Shown: positions 8,946-18,847 of the stretch, piece after piece
Numbering within the stretch: the first letter of the stretch is position 1
Layout of the letters: every line of letters starts with the position of its first letter
NCBI GenBank assembly: GCA_947178125.1
Contig: CAMWXB010000011.1
Location: 24,339 to 88,338, forward strand
Direction: 5' to 3'
DNA from: an uncultured Lachnospiraceae bacterium
GTDB lineage: Bacteria > Bacillota > Clostridia > Lachnospirales > Lachnospiraceae
DNA length: 64,000 nucleotides
Notes under the pieces: model-generated
What the model saw: the letters and a program-made list of their open reading frames with translations, nothing else
Databases searched by the model: none
Told to the model about the DNA's origin: nothing
Program-made: the position numbers and the translations under genes

Positions 8946-11243
8946 ATGGTAAAATTGTGGGAAGGCGGCGCATATCTGCTTCACGGTACGGAACTTATAC
9001 CGGAACAGCCGGATGCGGCGGCGCAGATAAAGAGTAAGACCGGAAAAGAGATTTCCAGACAGGATGCGGGGAAGAATACGATTGCTTACCGTATTCTGGA
9101 AGATCATAATACCTCTGGCAATATGGAGAAGCTGAAGATCAAGTTTGATAAACTGACTTCCCATGATATTACTTTTGTAGGAATCATACAAACGGCGAGG
9201 GCTTCAGGTCTTACCAGATTTCCAATTCCCTATGTCCTTACGAACTGTCATAATTCCCTGTGTGCGGTAGGCGGCACGATCAATGAGGATGATCATATGT
9301 TCGGACTTACCTGTGCCAAGAGATACGGCGGTGTCTATGTACCGCCCCATCAGGCAGTCATCCACCAGTATGCGCGGGAGATGCTTGCAGGCGGCGGGAA
9401 AATGATTCTCGGTTCGGATTCCCATACGAGATATGGCGCACTCGGCACGATGGCGGTTGGAGAAGGCGGGCCGGAACTTGTAAAACAGCTTCTTTCCCAG
9501 ACTTATGATATTAACAGGCCGGAAGTTGTCGGCGTATATTTAAAAGGAGAACCCGTTAAGGGTGTTGGACCGCAGGACGTTGCGCTGGCGATCATCGGCG
9601 CGGTGTTCGGTAACGGTTATGTGAAAAATAAAGTAATGGAATTTGTAGGACCGGGCGTCAGCAGCCTGAGCGCCGATTTCCGTATCGGCATCGATGTTAT
9701 GACGACGGAGACTACCTGTCTTTCTTCTATCTGGGCGACCGATGATAAGATTCGGGAATTTTATGAGATTCACGGCAGAAGCGAAGAATATCAGGAACTG
9801 GCTCCGGGTGAAGTAACCTGGTACGATGGAATGATTGAAGTGGATTTATCGGCAGTGAAGCCAATGATCGCGATGCCTTTCCATCCGAGCAACACTTATA
9901 CGATAGAAGAATTAAATGCTAATTTGAAGGATATTCTGCATGATGTGGAAGAGAAAGCGAAGGTCAGCCTGGATGATGCCGTACCTTATTCGTTACAGGA
10001 AAAGGTCGTAAACGGAAAATTCATGGTAGACCAGGGAATCATTGCAGGCTGTGCGGGCGGCGGTTTTGAGAATATCTGCGCGGCGGCCGATATTCTGAAA
10101 GGCTCCTATATTGGGGCAGACGGCTTTACACTAAGCGTATACCCGGCATCTATGCCGGTTTATATGGAACTGATCAGGAATGGCTGTGCTGCGGCGATCC
10201 TGGAGACGGGAGCAGTCATGAAGACGGCATTCTGCGGCCCTTGTTTCGGTGCAGGAGATACGCCGGCGAACAATGCTTTCAGCATCCGCCATTCGACGAG
10301 GAATTTCCCGAATAGAGAAGGATCCAAATTGCAGAATGGTCAGATATCTTCTGTTGCATTGATGGATGCGCGTTCGATTGCGGCTACGGCGGCCAATAAA
10401 GGGGTATTGACCCCGGCGACGGAATTTGACGGAGAAATCGGGAAATACCAATATCATTTCGATGCGAACATTTATGCGAATCGTGTTTTTGATTCTCATG
10501 GCGCTGCGGATGAAAGCGTGGATATTCAGTTCGGGCCTAATATCAAAGACTGGCCGGAAATGGGGGCATTGCCGGATAATCTGGTATTGCGTGTCGTTTC
10601 AGAGATTCATGACCCGGTAACGACAACGGACGAACTGATTCCTTCCGGCGAGACATCTTCCTATCGCTCTAATCCGTTAGGGCTGGCGGAATTTGCACTA
10701 TCCAGAAAGGATCCGGAGTATGTAGGGCGCGCGAAGGATATTCAGAAGGCGGAAAAGGCAAGAATGGCGGGAGAGCATCCCTGTCAGGCGCATCCCGATG
10801 TAAAACCGGTCATGAATGTGATCAGGAAGACATTTGCGGATGTTTCTCATGAGAATACGGGCTTTGGTTCTACCATTTTTGCAGTAAAACCGGGCGACGG
10901 TTCCGCGAGGGAGCAGGCGGCGAGCTGCCAGAAGGTGCTGGGCGGCTGGGCCAATATCGCCAATGAGTATGCGACGAAGCGGTATCGCTCTAACCTGATC
11001 AACTGGGGAATGCTTCCGTTCGTTATCAAAGAGGGAGAACTTCCCTTCCATAATCTGGATTATCTCTTTATTCCGGATATCCGGAAGGCAGTTGCAGAGA
11101 AATGGGAGACGATCAGCGCATATACGGTATCCGTGGAAAAGGATGCGCTTACCGCGTTTGAATTAAAATTAGGGGAACTGACTGACGAGGAACGTCAGAT
11201 TATTTTGAAAGGATGTCTGATAAACTATAACAGAGTCGATTGA
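8946..11243 (+). CDS. Aconitase-family hydratase
   Basis: 765 residues of the aconitase superfamily. The substrate loop [20 protein letters not shown] is at about 158-177. The [4Fe-4S] ligands are kept: a Cys in [10 protein letters not shown] and the CGPC pair in [17 protein letters not shown]. The C-terminal swivel domain holds [14 protein letters not shown]. This clostridial 'hydratase' (YbhJ-like) is close to but distinct from canonical AcnA, and the substrate could be citrate or another tricarboxylate. The start at 8946 is used because its frame follows the GAGAGAAAGG site; an upstream extension would read through the leader repeat. It stands alone with its own promoter. Confidence 0.85.
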   Translation: MVKLWEGGAYLLHGTELIPEQPDAAAQIKSKTGKEISRQDAGKNTIAYRILEDHNTSGNMEKLKIKFDKLTSHDITFVGIIQTARASGLTRFPIPYVLTNCHNSLCAVGGTINEDDHMFGLTCAKRYGGVYVPPHQAVIHQYAREMLAGGGKMILGSDSHTRYGALGTMAVGEGGPELVKQLLSQTYDINRPEVVGVYLKGEPVKGVGPQDVALAIIGAVFGNGYVKNKVMEFVGPGVSSLSADFRIGIDVMTTETTCLSSIWATDDKIREFYEIHGRSEEYQELAPGEVTWYDGMIEVDLSAVKPMIAMPFHPSNTYTIEELNANLKDILHDVEEKAKVSLDDAVPYSLQEKVVNGKFMVDQGIIAGCAGGGFENICAAADILKGSYIGADGFTLSVYPASMPVYMELIRNGCAAAILETGAVMKTAFCGPCFGAGDTPANNAFSIRHSTRNFPNREGSKLQNGQISSVALMDARSIAATAANKGVLTPATEFDGEIGKYQYHFDANIYANRVFDSHGAADESVDIQFGPNIKDWPEMGALPDNLVLRVVSEIHDPVTTTDELIPSGETSSYRSNPLGLAEFALSRKDPEYVGRAKDIQKAEKARMAGEHPCQAHPDVKPVMNVIRKTFADVSHENTGFGSTIFAVKPGDGSAREQAASCQKVLGGWANIANEYATKRYRSNLINWGMLPFVIKEGELPFHNLDYLFIPDIRKAVAEKWETISAYTVSVEKDALTAFELKLGELTDEERQIILKGCLINYNRVD

Positions 11244-11274
11244 CGAGGGCAGTTGACGGCGCCGTCAGACGAAA

Positions 11275-12315
11275 ATGTTGACTCGGCGGATTCAGGACTG
11301 GTATGGTATTGTGAAAAATCTTATGGGCAAGTTATTGGGTATTAAAAAACGAAATATGATCAAGACAGTATTGGTCTTATGCTTTTTTTCAATGCTGATC
11401 GGAACGGTCGTTCTTGTAGAAGGGATGGAAGAAGAGCAGGAAGCGGAAGTTATGGCCGCGAGAAGGGCCAAAGAAGAGGAATTGGAGAATGTGCTTCCGG
11501 CAATGACGCCGGATGTGGTTCCGAGACCGCATGAAATGGAGATACACAAAGAAATCGTAAATGATATGATTCTGGGCGATGTTCCTGCGGCAGATTATTC
11601 TTATTCCTTTGACAGACATCTCGAGGGCGCCATAGTAGTTACAAGGCCGGAAGAGAATGGCGATTATAACGAAGGGGCTTATCCGAAGGAAAACAGCGAG
11701 AAGACCCCGCTGTTCATAGAGGGCATCGAGGGAGAGGCGATTTATCTCGATGGAAGCTATGGCATAGAGTTGTGTGATATGGAACCGCTGTCCGATTCTT
11801 ATACGATTTCTTTCTGGATGCGGGCGGAAGAAGTCTGTGACTGGTCGCCGTTTCTGCTGATCGGCTCTAATCTGTTGGACGTGGATGTATCGCAGAATTA
11901 TATTTGTTTTAATAAGAAGACTACTGAAGAAGGCGAGGATGTTCTTCCTATTTTTAATACGATCAATGCGTATTGTGGAAATTCCTGTGAAGTCCGGCCC
12001 TCTCAGGAGGAAAAAGCCTGCATCGACCTGCATGAATGGAATTACATTACGATTCGTGTAGATGGAGAGAAAGTATCGGAAGAGGATTCGAGTAAAGTAA
12101 CGGCTTATCTGTATATCAACAGTGAAATGATCGGCAGCAGCGAAGTTTCCAAGATGAGTTTTGACGAGACAAATATGCACGCCTATCTTGGTATTAACTG
12201 TTTTGACAGACTGTTCCGGGTCTGCTATGACGAACTGCGTATCTGGAATACCCTGTTAGATGAAAATCAGATTACGGATATGTATATTGCATATATACAG
12301 AACGGAAAGGAATAA
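11275..12315 (+). CDS. Membrane-anchored LamG/concanavalin-like domain protein
   Basis: 346 residues. A basic N-terminus is followed by one hydrophobic segment (about 28-48) and a Glu/Arg-rich stalk. A LamG-like jelly-roll spans about 140-340: GEAIYLDGSYGIEL, then SYTISFWMRAEE, and finally YDELRIWNTLLDENQI. Such domains bind sugars or proteins at the surface. The start is uncertain: the ATG at 11275 has no clear ribosome site, and GTG at 11311 or ATG at 11323 are alternatives. It follows the hydratase by 31 nt, a gap containing a perfect 14-nt palindrome. Function unknown. Confidence 0.65.
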   Translation: MLTRRIQDWYGIVKNLMGKLLGIKKRNMIKTVLVLCFFSMLIGTVVLVEGMEEEQEAEVMAARRAKEEELENVLPAMTPDVVPRPHEMEIHKEIVNDMILGDVPAADYSYSFDRHLEGAIVVTRPEENGDYNEGAYPKENSEKTPLFIEGIEGEAIYLDGSYGIELCDMEPLSDSYTISFWMRAEEVCDWSPFLLIGSNLLDVDVSQNYICFNKKTTEEGEDVLPIFNTINAYCGNSCEVRPSQEEKACIDLHEWNYITIRVDGEKVSEEDSSKVTAYLYINSEMIGSSEVSKMSFDETNMHAYLGINCFDRLFRVCYDELRIWNTLLDENQITDMYIAYIQNGKE

Positions 12316-12399
12316 AAGAAAAGAGCGAATAAAACAGAATAAAATCGTGTGTATGGATTAATGAAAAAATGAAAATGTCCGATATATAAATTACAAAGG

Positions 12400-12430
12400 A
12401 TGGCAGTTTTTGGCCAGACTGCCATTTTTT
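12400..12430 (+). terminator. Terminator
   Basis: Stem ATGGCAGT (12400-12407) with ACTGCCAT (12418-12425), followed by six T. It closes the LamG-protein transcript. Confidence 0.8.
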
Positions 12431-12568
12431 GAATTTAACAATGTTCAGCCACGGATGGTGTTTTTATGGAAAATGAGTTTCCCTGAAGATATCATCCTTT
12501 TTATTTTGCTGAGAGAATGAAGTTTATATTCTGCAAAATTAGGCTAAAACAGGAAAAAGGAGGTATCA

Positions 12569-13645
12569 TTGCGAATTAATTCCAGCACGATAGGAATGGA
12601 ATCCGCCAGAAGTTATTCTTCTGTAACACGAAGAACTGCACACTCTTATGTGGGCAGTGCCAGAAGCTTGAAAGCCGGAGTGGGAAATGGATTTCTGGGA
12701 GGCTTTCTGGGAATGGGAGATGAGGCAGAGGATGCCAAAGAGAGTGGTAATGCGCAGACTACTCTGGAGGATGTATCTCTTCACTTCCGTAACCTGTCGA
12801 ATTCGGACAGGGTAGCAACGAACAATGTAACGAATAGTGTGGAAAAGGATGCGAGGGAGAATATCAGACAGCATTGTATGAGGTTTTTGATGTATCTGCT
12901 ATTCGGCGACCGTCATAAACCGGAATTGGATGAAATCTGGGGAACCGGAACGGGAAGCAGCCTGTCTGCGAACTATCAGACCTATGGCGTTACGAATCGG
13001 TATTATCACAGTGAGTCGGAAACGACATCGTTCTCCACAAAGGGGATCGTAAAAACCGCCGACGGCAGGGAAATCAGTTTCGGGCTCAATCTGGAAATGA
13101 GCAGAAGTTTTAAAGAGTATTATGAGGAAAGTTATGACATTGGGGTATTGAACTGCACTGACCCGCTTGTGATTAATTTAAACGGGAATATTGCGGGACT
13201 TTCCGATCAGACATTTTATTTTGATCTGGATGGAGACGGCGAAAAAGAGGAAATTTCTTCTTTGCAGTCAGGGAGCGGTTATTTAGCGCTTGACTTAAAT
13301 GAGGATGGCGAGATCAATGACGGCAGCGAGTTGTTCGGCACGAAGAGCGGCAATGGTTTTGCCGATTTGGCGAAGTATGATTCGGATGGTAACGGATGGA
13401 TTGATGAGGATGACGAAATCTGGAGCAAGCTGCTGATCTGGACAAAGGATGAAGAAGGAAAAGATAAGCTTTATCATTTGTCAGAGGCGGGCGTAGGCGC
13501 TATCTGTTTACAGAACGCGCGGACAGAATTTTCTCTTAATTCCATGAAGGATAATCATACGAACGGCGTGCTCAGAAGTACAGGAATTTTCCTATATGAG
13601 AATGGCGGCGTTGGAACCGTTCAGCATTTAGATTTAGCAAGGTAA
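12569..13645 (+). CDS. Protein with EF-hand-like calcium loops
   Basis: 358 residues from a TTG start with a strong AAAAAGGAGG site five bases upstream. The first ~120 residues are Ser/Arg-rich and carry no signal peptide. From about 215 there are acidic loops: DLDGDGEKEE, DLNEDGEINDGSELFG and DSDGNGWIDEDDEIW. These match the DxDxDG pattern of EF-hand/dockerin-type calcium sites and the 'NGSELFG...GNGFADLA' block seen in large calcium-binding exoproteins. Followed closely by spoIID, but with no sign of a shared role. Export route and function are unknown. Confidence 0.65.
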   Translation: MRINSSTIGMESARSYSSVTRRTAHSYVGSARSLKAGVGNGFLGGFLGMGDEAEDAKESGNAQTTLEDVSLHFRNLSNSDRVATNNVTNSVEKDARENIRQHCMRFLMYLLFGDRHKPELDEIWGTGTGSSLSANYQTYGVTNRYYHSESETTSFSTKGIVKTADGREISFGLNLEMSRSFKEYYEESYDIGVLNCTDPLVINLNGNIAGLSDQTFYFDLDGDGEKEEISSLQSGSGYLALDLNEDGEINDGSELFGTKSGNGFADLAKYDSDGNGWIDEDDEIWSKLLIWTKDEEGKDKLYHLSEAGVGAICLQNARTEFSLNSMKDNHTNGVLRSTGIFLYENGGVGTVQHLDLAR

Positions 13646-13704
13646 TTACTTTCGTGTAGTATGAACAGGGATACTCTTACATAGAATGAAGAAGAGGTGT
13701 CCTG

Positions 13705-14724
13705 ATGAATATATTTAGAATCGTCCAAAAAAGAACAAACAGAAGGAAGCATGATGAGAATCCCTATCGGGAGATTCCTGCGATACTTTTGTTTGTTTTT
13801 TTGCTGCCTTATGTAATTTCCTGTCTGTGGGGGCATATCGGCGAAGAAGCGGAAGTTTTTTCCCTGGCAAAAGGGGAAGAAACAGATTGGCTCGACGCGC
13901 GTTATGAAGTGGTCTTTTCCGGAAATTGGGGAAAAAAGAGGATGACGATGCAGGAATATCTGATCCGGAAGCTGGAAATGGTCATGCCGGTGGAGGATAG
14001 CGGCACCGTCTATGAACTGGAAGCGCTGAAGGCACAGGCCGTACTGCTGCGTACAGAACTGTGCGGACTTTTTTCTGCGCAGGAGGTTTCGATAGATGAA
14101 CCGCTCATTTTGCAGGAAGAGATATTTTCATATCAGGACGATGAAATGAATGGATGGGAAAAAGAAGACCTATACCGACAGGCTGTTCAGGAAACGGACG
14201 GGATTTTCCTGTCGTATGAGGGCAGACCTGTTCAAGCGGCTTTTTTTCCGGTCAGCAACGGGCAGACAAGAGATGCAGAGGAAGCGCTGAAGAGTGAAAA
14301 CTATCCTTATCTGATCAGTGTGGAATGCAGTCAGGATATCATGGCGGAGGATTACCAGAGTCAGGTCGTGTTATCAAAAGAAGCGTATTATACGCTGGCC
14401 GCACCGTTGTTTGTTGAGAATGGCGGGGAAGAGGCATTATGGGAAGGAATCGAATTTTATTATGACGGCGCAGGGTATGTGGTGGAAGCGGTTTTCCAGG
14501 GGAACAGCTGTAATGGGGAAACTTTTCGCTATGCGCTTGGACTTCCTTCAGCATGCTTTCGCGCGGATTGGGGAGAAAATGAGGTGATTTTTCATGTGAA
14601 GGGCGTTGGGCATGGCTTTGGCATGAGCCAGTACGGGGCCAATCGAAAAGCGGTCGAGGGGGAAACTTTTGACAATATTTTGATGGATTACTTTTTTCAG
14701 GCAGAATTAGTAAAAATTGAATAA
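13705..14724 (+). CDS. spoIID: Stage II sporulation protein D (SpoIID/LytB domain)
   Basis: 339 residues with one N-terminal membrane anchor at about 32-50 and an extracytoplasmic SpoIID domain. SpoIID is a lytic transglycosylase that cleaves denuded glycan strands during engulfment, acting with SpoIIP and SpoIIM. Family features include LEALKAQAVLLRTEL, the VSNGQTRDAEEAL segment and the C-terminal VKGVGHGFGMSQYGANRKA. The ATG at 13705 follows GAGGTG. A CATAGAAT box at 13680-13687 resembles a SigE -10, but the -35 is weak. Pairing with the following LytM gene matches the clostridial spoIID-spoIIQ order. Confidence 0.88.
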   Translation: MNIFRIVQKRTNRRKHDENPYREIPAILLFVFLLPYVISCLWGHIGEEAEVFSLAKGEETDWLDARYEVVFSGNWGKKRMTMQEYLIRKLEMVMPVEDSGTVYELEALKAQAVLLRTELCGLFSAQEVSIDEPLILQEEIFSYQDDEMNGWEKEDLYRQAVQETDGIFLSYEGRPVQAAFFPVSNGQTRDAEEALKSENYPYLISVECSQDIMAEDYQSQVVLSKEAYYTLAAPLFVENGGEEALWEGIEFYYDGAGYVVEAVFQGNSCNGETFRYALGLPSACFRADWGENEVIFHVKGVGHGFGMSQYGANRKAVEGETFDNILMDYFFQAELVKIE

Positions 14725-14808
14725 TGTGTCAGATTCGGGAAAGAATAAACACCAGAAAATAATTTCTCAAAAAAATCCGAAAGGATAACAGGAGGCAAAG
14801 TTGAAGTC

Positions 14809-15750
14809 ATGATGAGAAGAAATAGAACTGGTGTTAGAAAAGAACGAATCATTATGCTGGCGTCATCGGCGCTGGTGTTGACGGCGCTGACGGTGACGGG
14901 CGTTTTTGTAAGAAGCAGTCATCAGAAGAGCAATGAAAACAATGTGCTGGATTTCAGCGCTATCGAGAACGGCGTAGAGGAGAGCGCAGAAAATACCCTG
15001 ACGGGGGAAGATATGGGAACACTTTTTACCGAGGTGGGAACGGATGACCTGGATTATGATCCCTTTTTTCAGGAGGCAAATTCCGCCAATGTAGAAAATG
15101 AAAGAAATATCGGAAAAACACAGGAAAAATCGGATGAGACGGAAGAAGAGCCTGCAGAGAAGGAAACGGATGGACAGGAAGGCGTAACGGAGACATCCGA
15201 GAAAAAGAAGGAGCAGGAGACAAAGCAGAAAGACAGTGCGGAAGAGGGAATGTTCGATGAATCTTCAGAGACGATAAATGAAATGCCGGAAGATACGGAA
15301 GCGCTTGCTACGACGGTACAGCCGATTCTTGATTTCGGCGATGAGGACAGGCTGGTCTGGCCGATCGTAGGCGATATTCTGATCAATTACAGTATGGACA
15401 AGACTATTTATTTTCCGACGCTCCAGCAGTATAAATATCATCCTGCGATCGTTATTTCCGCAACGGAGGGAGAGACCATAACGGCAGCGGCAGAAGGGCG
15501 GGTGACATCGGTTTCTTATGACCGAGAGCTTGGCAATATGGTTGTTATGGATCTGGGTAACGGATATGAACTGACCTACGGACAGCTCGATAATATTACC
15601 GTGAGTGAAGGCAGTTATGTGACAACGGGAGATATCATCGGCAGCGTAGCGTCCCCTACGAAATACTACAGTATGGAAGGGGCAAATATCTACTTTAAAC
15701 TGACCAGGAATGGTGAGCCGGTCAATCCGATGAGCAGGCTGAACGGGTAA
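14809..15750 (+). CDS. SpoIIQ-like LytM (M23) protein lacking zinc ligands
   Basis: 313 residues: membrane anchor at about 17-37, a long Glu/Lys-rich low-complexity stalk (about 45-170) and a C-terminal LytM fold (about 185-313). The zinc motif HxxxD reads HPAIV, the HxH position reads LTYGQL, and the final LHFE position reads IYFKL. Only one candidate His remains, so the domain should not hydrolyse peptidoglycan and is probably structural. Directly downstream of spoIID, it is most likely the forespore SpoIIQ partner of SpoIIIAH. GGAGG lies 13 nt before the ATG at 14809; an adjacent ATG is at 14812. Confidence 0.72.
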   Translation: MMRRNRTGVRKERIIMLASSALVLTALTVTGVFVRSSHQKSNENNVLDFSAIENGVEESAENTLTGEDMGTLFTEVGTDDLDYDPFFQEANSANVENERNIGKTQEKSDETEEEPAEKETDGQEGVTETSEKKKEQETKQKDSAEEGMFDESSETINEMPEDTEALATTVQPILDFGDEDRLVWPIVGDILINYSMDKTIYFPTLQQYKYHPAIVISATEGETITAAAEGRVTSVSYDRELGNMVVMDLGNGYELTYGQLDNITVSEGSYVTTGDIIGSVASPTKYYSMEGANIYFKLTRNGEPVNPMSRLNG

Positions 15751-15766
15751 ACCCGTTCAGCTGCGG
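15738..15766 (+). terminator. Terminator overlapping the stop codon of the LytM gene
   Basis: CTGAACGGGT (15739-15748) pairs with ACCCGTTCAG (15751-15760); the two-base loop is part of the TAA stop. GCGGTTTT follows. The hairpin uses the last four codons as its 5' arm. Confidence 0.55.
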
Positions 15767-15835
15767 TTTTGTGCGGATACCGCCCGCATCGGGGGCAGAC
15801 ATCACAGTTGGTAAGAGATGGAAGGTGGGTAAAAG

Positions 15836-17005
15836 ATGCTGACGATTATTCATGGTAAGATCATAACGATGGCTGGAAAAGATTATGAAGACGGTTTTGT
15901 GCGGATAGAACATGGAAAGATCACGGCGCTTGGCGATATGGCGGATTGCCCTGTAAAGGAAAGCGGCGACGGGGTTCTTCATGTGAATGGGAATCTGGTC
16001 ATGCCGGGCATTATAGAGGCGCACTGTCATATGGGAATCACCGAGGAGAAGAAAGGAATGGAGGGCGACGACTGCAATGAGAATGTGGAGCCGATCACGC
16101 CGTATCTGCGTGCTGTCGATGCTATCAATCCGATGGATGCGGCATTTGACGATGCGCTGCGTGCGGGGATTACTTCCGCGATGGTCGGCCCCGGAAGCTC
16201 GAATGTCGTGGGCGGCCAGTTCGCTTTTATCAAAACCCACGGAAGATGTATCGACCATATGATCGTGAAAGCGCCCGCTGCGATGAAAATTGCCTTCGGA
16301 GAAAATCCGAAGGTTAATTTTTCCGGGCAGAATGTATCGCCGGCTACCCGGATGGCGATTGCGGCAATGCTGCGGGAAGAACTTTTCAAGGCACAGGAAT
16401 ACCGGCGCAGGCGAAAAGAAGACCGGAATCAGGAAAAAGATTTCCGTTACGAGTGCTGGATTCCTGTGCTGGAAGGCAGAATCCCGTTAAAAGCCCATGT
16501 CCATCGGGCGGATGATATTTTGACTGCTATCCGGATTGCAAAGGAGTTCCACTTATCCATGACGTTAGACCATTGCAGTGAAGGGCATCTTATCGCGGAA
16601 GAGATTAAGGAAAGCGGATTTCCGGCGATCGTCGGCCCGGATATGGCAAGCAGGAACAAAATAGAGGTGCAGAATATGGCGTTTAAGACAGTGGGCATCC
16701 TGAACCGGAAAGGAATCTGCACGGCGATCATGACCGACCACCCTGTTTCTATGATACAGTTCCTGCCTATTTGTGCAGGGCTGGCGGTCAAATCGGGGCT
16801 TCCCGCACAGGAAGGACTTCGCTCCATTACGATCAACGCGGCAAAGATATGCGGTGTTGCGGACAGGGTGGGAAGTCTGGAAGTGGGGAAGGATGGAGAT
16901 GTTGTTATTTTCGACGGTAGTCCGCTGGAAGTATTTACCAGAGCATTATGCACGATTATAGAAGGAAAAATTGTATATCAGGATGAAAATGCAGGATTTT
17001 TATGA
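15836..17005 (+). CDS. Metal-dependent amidohydrolase (imidazolonepropionase-like)
   Basis: 389 residues. An N-terminal beta-sandwich (IIHGKIITMAGKDYEDGFVRIEHGKITALGD) leads into the TIM barrel with the metal site AHCHMG at about 61-66. Further likely ligands are His in KAHVHRADD and DHCSEGH, and the Asp in MTDHPVS at about 300-306. The C-terminus returns to the sandwich (GSLEVGKDGDVVIFDG). Members are cytosolic hydrolases of cyclic amides or dipeptides; the substrate cannot be told here. GGAAGGTGGG precedes the start. The TGA stop overlaps the first unit of the hairpin array downstream. Confidence 0.82.
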   Translation: MLTIIHGKIITMAGKDYEDGFVRIEHGKITALGDMADCPVKESGDGVLHVNGNLVMPGIIEAHCHMGITEEKKGMEGDDCNENVEPITPYLRAVDAINPMDAAFDDALRAGITSAMVGPGSSNVVGGQFAFIKTHGRCIDHMIVKAPAAMKIAFGENPKVNFSGQNVSPATRMAIAAMLREELFKAQEYRRRRKEDRNQEKDFRYECWIPVLEGRIPLKAHVHRADDILTAIRIAKEFHLSMTLDHCSEGHLIAEEIKESGFPAIVGPDMASRNKIEVQNMAFKTVGILNRKGICTAIMTDHPVSMIQFLPICAGLAVKSGLPAQEGLRSITINAAKICGVADRVGSLEVGKDGDVVIFDGSPLEVFTRALCTIIEGKIVYQDENAGFL

Positions 17006-17236
17006 TATAATGAGCGTTAGTGAGGAGAGCGTGCTTGCATGTTCGACGAACGGCGAATGATGATCATGAATCTTTGATTCATGATATAATCATCGCAGGA
17101 GAAAAACAAGCGCCGCAAAGCGGCATTTGTTTTTCGGAGGAAATCGAAGATTTCCTCTATGATATAACAAGCAAACGTCCGATGAAATCGGACAGGGAGC
17201 ACTGAAAGCGTGAGTTTGCGAGTGAATCATAGATTC
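17002..17236 (+). repeat. Array of three degenerate ~78-nt units with promoter-like box and hairpins
   Basis: The box ATGATATAAY occurs at 17002, 17081 and 17159, spaced 79 and 78 nt, and each unit ends with a short palindrome: GAATCTTTGATTC (17068-17080), GGAAATCGAAGATTTCC (within 17138-17157) and GAATCATAGATTC (17224-17236). Further hairpins GCCGC-AAA-GCGGC and GTCCGAT-GAA-ATCGGAC lie inside. The box looks like a -10 hexamer. No convincing coding frame fills the 255-nt gap. Confidence 0.6.
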
Positions 17237-17260
17237 TAACCGAACAAAAGGAATGCGAAA

Positions 17261-18847
17261 ATGCGGAAAAGACATTTATACAGCATTATATCAATATTAT
17301 TATGTGCTGCACTGCTCTCCGGATGCACAGAACTGGAGAATCTTACGTTGTCGGGAAGCGGGCAGCAGTCGCCGGAAAATGAAATTGTCAGTCTGGGACT
17401 GGCGCCGGAGTTCGATTATGAAGTACCGGTAAATCTTCCGAATATTATAGTCGATCAGGTGGGATATTCCGTAAACAGCAATAAAATAGCAATATTTCGG
17501 GGAGAAGTACTGCCGGATACATATGACCTGATCGATGTGGAGACAGAAGAAATCGTCTATACGGGTTCCATCAAGGAAAAGGGATATGATGAAACGACAG
17601 GTGAAAACATAAGCTACGGCGATTTCTCGGATTTTAAGACACCGGGAATTTATTACCTTCAGACCGATATCATCGGGCAGTCGTATTCGTTCGCCATTGA
17701 ACAGGATCCCTATGCGGATATTTTTGATGCGGCATTGAAACAGTACTATTACAGCCGATGCGGCCTGACTCTGTCAACGGAACTCGCGGGAGAAGCGGCG
17801 CACAATGCCTGTCATACCAAAATGGCGGAATTAAAGGATGATACGACGGTACAGCTCGATATGTCGGGCGGATGGCATGTCGATGAGAATGGGACAAGGA
17901 ACGTAACAGACGGCTGCCGGGCGGTGAATAATCTGCTGCTTTCCTATGAGCTGTACGAAAATAATTTTACGGATGAAGTCGGAATACCGGAGAGCGGTAA
18001 TGGCATCCCGGATTTGATGGACGAAGTGCGGTACGAGGTGGACTGGCTTTTGAAAATGCAGGATGCTACCAGCGGTGCAGTCTATTCGGCGGTCAGTGCC
18101 ATTGAAGAGTCAACGACATCGTATCGGCTGTATATAGAGGCTGTTACGATGGATGCGACGATTCAGTTCGCTGCTACAATAGCCAAGTTCAGCTACCTGT
18201 ATCAGAATTATGACAGGGATTTTGCGACCCAGTGCCTCAAGGCGGCAGACAGGGCTTACCGCTATGCGGAGCAGTATTTGAGCGATGTTTTGCCGGAAGA
18301 GTATTTCCATGCAGCGGCGGAACTGTATCGTGCGACCGGTGCTCTTCATTACCGGAACGAGGTGCATCGGTATTTGAACAGTGGAGACGAGCTTGACCTG
18401 GAGAATGATTATGTTTTATGGGGATGTGTTGTGTACATATCGACAAAACAACAGGTCGATGTAAATTTGTGTGAGATGATCATTAAAAAAATGTTATCGG
18501 ATGTGGAACAGATATCTTATGATTCCAAAAAATCCAAATATCTGACGGAAGGAAATAGAGAACAGGATAATAACTGTGAGCTGCTTCGGAAAATGGTGAG
18601 GCTGGCAGTAGTCGATCATATCATTACAAATCACGAGTATATGATGGTGCTGGAAAACCACCTGCATTATTTTCTCGGCAGAAATCCGGCCTGTATCAGT
18701 TATATTGATAATGTAGGAAGCAGAAATTATATGACGGTCGATGCGCGGATGGGAATTATGAAACAGATTGACCACGATGCGGAACTGGTCATTCTGTTAA
18801 GCGCTATCCAGGATAATCTGCGCACGATGGAGGAAAGCGGGTCATGA
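17261..18847 (+). CDS. GH9-like lipoprotein with cellulase N-terminal Ig-like domain
   Basis: 528 residues. The lipobox LLSGC ends at about residue 22. An Ig-like CelD_N domain (about 60-150, starting IIVDQVGYSVNSNKIAIF) precedes an (alpha/alpha)6 barrel of family 9 glycoside hydrolase type, with DMSGGWH near 205 and FLGRNPACISYIDNVGSRNY near 475. The usual catalytic DAGDY that follows SGGWH is replaced by VDENGTRN. The segment DAELVILLSA may hold the position of the acid Glu. It may be a glycan-binding or strongly altered enzyme. It overlaps the MBOAT gene by four bases, so the two are translationally coupled. Confidence 0.75.
   Translation: MRKRHLYSIISILLCAALLSGCTELENLTLSGSGQQSPENEIVSLGLAPEFDYEVPVNLPNIIVDQVGYSVNSNKIAIFRGEVLPDTYDLIDVETEEIVYTGSIKEKGYDETTGENISYGDFSDFKTPGIYYLQTDIIGQSYSFAIEQDPYADIFDAALKQYYYSRCGLTLSTELAGEAAHNACHTKMAELKDDTTVQLDMSGGWHVDENGTRNVTDGCRAVNNLLLSYELYENNFTDEVGIPESGNGIPDLMDEVRYEVDWLLKMQDATSGAVYSAVSAIEESTTSYRLYIEAVTMDATIQFAATIAKFSYLYQNYDRDFATQCLKAADRAYRYAEQYLSDVLPEEYFHAAAELYRATGALHYRNEVHRYLNSGDELDLENDYVLWGCVVYISTKQQVDVNLCEMIIKKMLSDVEQISYDSKKSKYLTEGNREQDNNCELLRKMVRLAVVDHIITNHEYMMVLENHLHYFLGRNPACISYIDNVGSRNYMTVDARMGIMKQIDHDAELVILLSAIQDNLRTMEESGS

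Noticed and set aside
10131..11051. Long minus-strand frames under the hydratase and many similar ones elsewhere
   Set aside because: They are antisense to strong conserved genes, have no ribosome sites and show biased Arg/His/Ile/Phe composition typical of shadow frames.
17020..17205. Short open frames on both strands in the 17-kb gap
   Set aside because: They run through hairpins and the ATGATATAAY boxes, lack ribosome sites and overlap each other; the region reads as non-coding.
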